Source of the DNA: Archegozetes longisetosus
Taxonomy: Eukaryota > Arthropoda > Arachnida > Sarcoptiformes > Trhypochthoniidae
NCBI GenBank assembly: GCA_018873245.2
Contig: JAEMBT020000001.1
Coordinates: forward strand, 10,202,220 to 10,266,219
Length of the DNA stretch: 64,000 bases
Reading direction: 5' to 3'
The position numbers and the translations under genes were made by a program. Shown here piece by piece: positions 59,392-64,000 of this stretch. The notes beneath the pieces are model-generated. The model ran no database searches. It saw nothing but the letters and a program-made list of their open reading frames with translations, and was not told the origin of the DNA. Position 1 is the first letter of the stretch. Every line of letters begins with the position of its first letter.

Positions 59392-62300
59392 CTGCAAACA
59401 ATAATTTTATAAATACCTATCACTCGAAAATAACTTTACTTTAATACCTGAGAATTTTTGATAATCCATTCGATTATTTTCAGTAACTTGACTACCAAAG
59501 CATTTAAGTACATCATATTCACCAATAGCTGAATCAAATTACTAAGTTTGAGCTGAATTTTAGTTTTTACAAGGAAAACTTGAATTAAAGTGAATAACCT
59601 ATTTCTAATAATTGTAAAATCGATCCCATGCCATAAACTCATAAGATTCGCGACACCAATAACATAATGAACAAATAACATATTTGGAACATAGATAATA
59701 TTCATGTAATAGTTTTTGTGAAAATACAAGTCAGCAGTTGAATTTTTACTAGTATCCCGAAGTGTTCGTGATTCAACAATAAATAGTTGCTCTTCACACG
59801 AAGGCAGACATTTTTTGTTGCATTTCTGTATTGAGTTTCTAGACAAATCTGAACTTTGAATTTTGCTTTGATTTTGTGTAGAGCACAAACTTAATTTGGG
59901 CTCCGTGTGATTCGTATAGATTTTAAGCACGACTTTCAAATCCTTAAAATGTATGCACTTTTTCCTATTAATGAGCTCCTTTATGAAACATTCGTTCAAA
60001 CAATCATCTCTTGTGCTATTCTTATACTTTCTACAATTTGTGTCATAAGGACTCTCAAGTTTCTTAAATATGAGTTCATTGAAACGAATTTTAAAATGAA
60101 GTCCATGAATACTGTAAACACTAAAATCGTGTGACGAAATTGAAGGCAGTGAATCAGAGGAGTGAATATATAAGTCATTGTCTAAATATTGAACGCGTTT
60201 GAGGTAATAAACTTGGCTAATAGATAATAAACTTTCCTCGTTTCTCAGCTGCGCTTCATCATCAAACTTGAGGTTATCATTCGATTTATGTAGAAAAGTG
60301 TGACATTTTCCTAAAATTGAATGACTGGCAAGAGTCTGACCAATTTGTTCACACTTAACAGTTTTATTGATCCCAACATTGCATTTGTAATGATTTAGAA
60401 AGAAATTCATTTCCTCCCATGTCTTTGTAATGTCTGAACGAATTTCAAACTCACTTTTATCAATATTTCTTTCATTCTCCTGAAAATAACTTTTCAGATA
60501 TTTAACTAAATATTTGAGCGTCTCTTTATAATTATCAGGTTTATAATCCATCAATTGATTGTTATAATAAATAATTAAGTTCTTTAATCTAGTACTTAGT
60601 TTAGGGTTCGAAATTAAATTTCTGATATATGTTATGTTTAAATTATCTTGAGTATAGTTGAAGGGAGCATATTCTTTCTTCTTGGGAAATGTTAGGCTTA
60701 AGATTTCTCTGTGACATAGTGTAATAGCTGGTATTCTATTCATTGAAATGAATCCATTCTCATTCACAAATGGTACTAATTCTACATTAACATTGGTTGA
60801 ATAATTAAGATAATTCAAAGTGACATCAATGGTTTGGTATAGTAAACAAGGAATACAAATATAATTTATCCACAATTTCCAGTTACAAGCATTTAAACGA
60901 TCGATAAATAATCTGAATAACTGAAGAATAGTTGAGAGTACTTTCAATATTTTTGTTTCCATCAAAGAATCGATTAAATAATCAATCTTCAAATGACGAA
61001 TAAAGAATTGTCTGACAAACTCGAGTATCCTTTTTATAACTATATAAATGTCAATGACAGCTAATCCAAACCAAAACGACATAATTCCTCCGATATTCGA
61101 CATAAAAATAGCTAAAGAATATTTAGCTCCAAAATCATACTGGAAAATAGGCAAATTTCTCGATTCAATTCTATATTTTCGTAAGTATAAGGAATGTATA
61201 TTCGTATATGTATCCTTATGTTGGTTGTGAATGACGTTATAGTACTCTACGGAACAATCCTTTTTGCATTTTTTGATGCATTCTTTTTTATCGATTTTCA
61301 GATCTGATCGATTGCAAAATTTAGTTTACGACTTCGAATATCTATTAAGGGCAAGCTTTTATCGATGAATGGATTTGGAGTGCAGTTGAATTTCTTCTCA
61401 TATAGTTTTCTTTCACAAACATATTTGCAATTTTCATAAGAACCAAATTCATTAGCTGTAAATCAAAATATTTCATTTTTTTCTGTTTATATATGTCAAA
61501 ATTCAATTCAAAAGCTTGAACGACAGACAATTTTTTAAAAATATGAATAATTGTTAAATTTCCCTAATTCACAAAAATACAAAGGCTCAATTCTTCGCAG
61601 AGTATTTTTTATCAGTCAATATGCACATAAAGAGTTTTCAGGCTTCTAACCCTAATTTTAGCATTTTTTCAATAACTTTTCCTTTAAATACTTGGATTAC
61701 TAAAATAAATCCTGGAACGAACATCGTGAGATCTATTCATCTTGCCTTTTCGGCATATTCTCAATCCTGCAGCTTGAGCATCAGTTTTGGAGATTTATCT
61801 CATCAAATTACAAAAACATTAAAGTGTTATTTCTCATTATAAGACAGCAGGTTTAATAAACGAAATTGTATTAAGGTTTTCTGTCGACGTGACGTAATAA
61901 TTCTACAAATTCTAATGGTTTTGTCTGCTAATCGACAAACTTTTCATATATGGCTTACCTGAATAGTCTTCACAATCATTCATATAAGGCCATGAAATGA
62001 AATTAACCACATTTCTTTGAAATTTAACAACTGAATAAAATGGTTCACTCAAATTTTCGTCAACTTCGATAATCAAATTTTTTGGATTATGTATGAAGAG
62101 AAACATATTAGAAGATATGTCGCCAATGATCCTTCTCCAACTAGTTTCATTTATAAAAAATTCAATATAATCTTTATTCCTGAAAACTAATGAATTGTTA
62201 TTCAATGAGTTGTCTGAGAAATATGTGAAACATTTCCCTAATTTATTGCCATAAATGGATTCAATAACTTTTGTGTTCATTTCACAATCATCGAAAGTTT

Positions 62301-62940
62301 TGAGCTCAAAATCTTCAGAGTTATGCAATTCTGCTGAACATTTATTGAACTCTTTAGGACTTAACATGAAGTCCGATATGTTTGCAGAGAATTGTTCAAG
62401 CAAAATCTTCAGGTATTTGGCATAAAACTTTTCTTTAATAACATACTTTGTAATATCGAAGACTACTTCTGTTTTATTAGTTTTACTATTGAATTGTGTA
62501 TAATCATAAAGAACTTGTGTTTTATTAGTCTCTCTATTAAAGAACGAATAATTAGTATAACTCTCGGTTCTATTAGTATATCTATTGAATAGGGAATAAT
62601 TTCCTCTTCCAAGTATGAGCCCTCTAACTATTTGATAATAACTCTGATTGAATTTACTGAAATCATCATCAGGTATGCCGAAAAATGATTTAACTCTATC
62701 TTCGATAAAATAGAATTTCTCTTCTGAGCACAATGTGATAGCAGGCAAATAGTTTTTGTCACTAATCACTTCTAACTTAACATTATGAGGAAATTCTAAA
62801 TAGTCAGTAGTCAAAAGAATAATCTGATACAATAACATAACAAAACAAATCACCTTAACTAAAAACAAAAGTAAGGTTTTTGATGACTTTCTCTTTCGGT
62901 AAAACTTTAAATAAAACTTTTGAATTGCATCCATTTTCAT
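58172..62940 (-). CDS. Three-domain (concatenated) DEG/ENaC channel, locus B
   Basis: Exons 62940-61959, 61455-59448 and 59391-58172, with GT-AG introns of 503 and 56 bp and matching phases 1 and 0. The product is about 1403 residues. The ORF at 61154-59436 shows directly that TM2 of domain 1 (FWFGLAVIDIYI), a linker of about 45 residues, TM1 of domain 2 and the whole of domain 2 through TM2 are in one uninterrupted frame. The 56-bp intron then joins domain 2's tail (WIIKNSQ) to domain 3's TM1 (FITTLMLSILLLQQLIK), which has no ATG of its own. Filter positions read GLA, GID and GSN. Two one-base frame gaps occur in short runs (61316-61319, 58474-58478); adding one base at each gives 4212 nt with all phases consistent. 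The start is the true ATG at 62940; MKMDAIQKFYLKFYRKRKSS is a basic cytosolic tail. Domain-by-domain similarity to locus A is strong, so the three-domain form predates the duplication. Confidence 0.85.
59448..60890 (-). other. Locus B, DEG/ENaC domain 2
   Basis: TM1 about 60881-60810 (WKLWINYICIPCLLYQTIDV), MNRIPAITLC, thumb YDTNCRKYKNSTRDDCLNEC, CNKKCLPSCEEQLF, then TM2 NLMSLWHGIDFTII with filter GID at 59627-59619. An Asp sits at the third filter position, where Ser is usual. No intron here, unlike domain 2 of locus A. Confidence 0.85.
61050..62940 (-). other. Locus B, DEG/ENaC domain 1
   Basis: TM1 at residues about 23-48, then YLPAITLC. Residues 115-162 are three 16-residue repeats with NRT/NKT glycosylation sequons. 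The thumb is split by the intron (NDCEDYS, then SYENCKYVCERKLYEKKFNC). A one-base gap follows near 61318, then KKCKKDCSVEYY and TM2 with filter GLA at 61067-61059. Confidence 0.82.
62455..62598 (-). repeat. Three in-frame 48-bp repeats in DEG/ENaC domain 1 (locus B)
   Basis: Encoded units: YSLFNRYTNRTESYTN, YSFFNRETNKTQVLYD and YTQFNSKTNKTEVVFD (residues 115-130, 131-146, 147-162). Each has an N-x-T sequon at the same place. They lie in the extracellular domain well after TM1, a region that tolerates insertions in this family. Confidence 0.85.
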
Positions 62941-63019
62941 TCAATATATTTGAATTGTAATGAAAAAAGTCTAGACTTTTTAACTTGATATACACGAAAT
63001 AATGATAACTCTGAAATGC

Positions 63020-63520
63020 TTTATTGAACTGTAATACGGGTACAACACTCCAGTGACTGGTACTTTGCATTCTATATTATTTCAAAATTAATTGCATATT
63101 CGATTGTGTAATAAAATAGATGTACATTCAATTGAATTACATTTATTTTCAGGACTAAATAACAGGTGAATAAATTGAATTACTTTATTTTACTTCATAG
63201 ACTTCACTTCAATCCTATACTTATTATTCTATAAATTCATATAATTCTTAAATTCTAGTTTTAGGTACTCTTAAAGATTCTGAAATATTAATATTTTCTT
63301 AATTGGACACAATAAACTCTACTTTTTGAAAATATGTAATATTAAATAACAATAGTCTTGAAATATTTGATTGAACCTGATACAAGTACGAATTACAGTG
63401 ACTGACACTTTTCTATTCTATATGATTTCAATATTAATTGCATATTCGATTGCGTAATTAGAGTTATATTCAGCTGACAAATACTTTATTTTCCAGAATA
63501 GAACAACAGTTAAAAGCCCT
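63020..63520. repeat. Tandem duplication (about 346-bp period) upstream of locus B
   Basis: About 63020-63170 and 63365-63520 align: ATTGAAC..GATAC, CAGTGACTG, and an ATTAATTGCATATTCGATTG block (63088 and 63434), then CTTTATTTTCCAGAATA / CATTTATTTTCAGGACTA. Its position just 5' of the channel gene suggests duplicated promoter or leader-exon sequence. Confidence 0.65.
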
Positions 63521-64000
63521 TAAAACTATTGAAAAGTCTTATTTATAAACATAAGAATACAAAATATTAGTCGTTGTCTTTATTTTACTTTTATTCACTT
63601 GACTTTAAGTCTAAATTTGTTATTTAATCTGTTACTTTATCAGTTTATTTCTTTCTCATAGAACAGTTTCAAATGTCCCAAAACATTCTTAGATATGGTA
63701 ATTCAATATTTTTAATCACTTTCTCATTCGACATAATCTCGACGTTTTGAGCGAATGGCAATAATTAATGAAACGCAGTGCTGGCAGTATCGGCTCTATT
63801 TTGTCATGCTAAGACAATAATTGTTTCGTTGTTAAAATATCAGCACTCTATACAAAATTAGTATCTGTATAAACTTAAATACGATAAGTTTGTAAAACTG
63901 ATTACTCTGTATTAATTTATAGTTTTGTGTATTTTATATCGAAAGATTATTTTTCTACTTTTTATAGACTATATTTTTCATATAATCATAATCAAAGATG
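63521..64000. other. Intergenic to window end
   Basis: Nothing recognised. Confidence 0.35.

Noticed and set aside
58172-62940. Three separate neighbouring DEG/ENaC genes instead of one fused gene
   Set aside because: TM2 of unit 1 and TM1 of unit 2 lie in one open frame with no stop or promoter-sized gap. The exon of unit 3 opens within TM1 without an ATG, behind a phase-matched acceptor. The same holds at locus A.
1-64000. CRISPR array or bacterial operon features
   Set aside because: No regularly spaced repeats with unique spacers; spliced genes and eukaryotic families show nuclear DNA, so ribosome-binding sites and operons do not apply.

Overview
The window looks like nuclear DNA of an arthropod, probably a chelicerate and perhaps an acariform mite. 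It is strongly AT-rich, has spliceosomal introns (several only 55-110 bp), and carries DEG/ENaC channels, gustatory-receptor-like proteins, LRR proteins and many DNA transposons. The taxon is an inference from gene content and base composition; no rRNA or mitochondrial marker is present.

Layout. 1-3560: an intact 2-oxoglutarate/Fe(II) oxygenase gene, followed by a 643-bp MITE that is missing from its paralogue at 25965-26603. 3600-10200: gene-poor DNA with foldback and inverted-repeat elements. 10222-14490: two tandem secreted LRR genes, both broken. 15356-21521 (minus): a four-exon DEG/ENaC gene, locus A. 23235-23813: a small hAT element with a perfect 8-bp target duplication. 25965-26603: second oxygenase copy. 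27896-29495: a decayed Tc1/mariner-type transposon with long TIRs. 31987-39192 (minus): two gustatory-receptor-like genes, one with an in-frame stop and one lacking a visible last exon. 40165-40695: the 3' end of a cholinesterase-like gene. 40900-46400: SINE, mariner, PIF/Harbinger and Tc1 remnants. 46966-48138: an intact single-exon GT31 glycosyltransferase. 49850-57280: piggyBac-like MITEs, a minisatellite, a pogo/Tigger remnant and a candidate solo LTR. 58172-62940 (minus): a second DEG/ENaC gene, locus B, with a tandem duplication upstream.

Main result. Loci A and B each appear to encode three complete DEG/ENaC subunits in one polypeptide (about 1292 and 1403 residues). At locus B, TM2 of domain 1, a short linker and all of domain 2 lie in one uninterrupted ORF, and domain 2 joins domain 3 across a 56-bp phase-0 intron. 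Locus A has the same three domains, similar linkers and an intron at the same domain 2/3 junction. Known DEG/ENaC channels are trimers of separate two-TM subunits, so each gene could specify a covalent pseudo-trimer with a different selectivity-filter triplet in each third. I know of no description of such a natural concatemer. Each locus also has two one-base frame breaks, all in short A/T runs; restoring them makes every exon phase agree, so assembly error or recent decay must be separated before function is claimed.

The host gene set is sensory and cell-surface (gustatory-like receptors, DEG/ENaC channels, LRR proteins, a glycosyltransferase). There is no sign of operonic coupling; the common theme is lineage-specific duplication with birth and death of copies in transposon-rich DNA.
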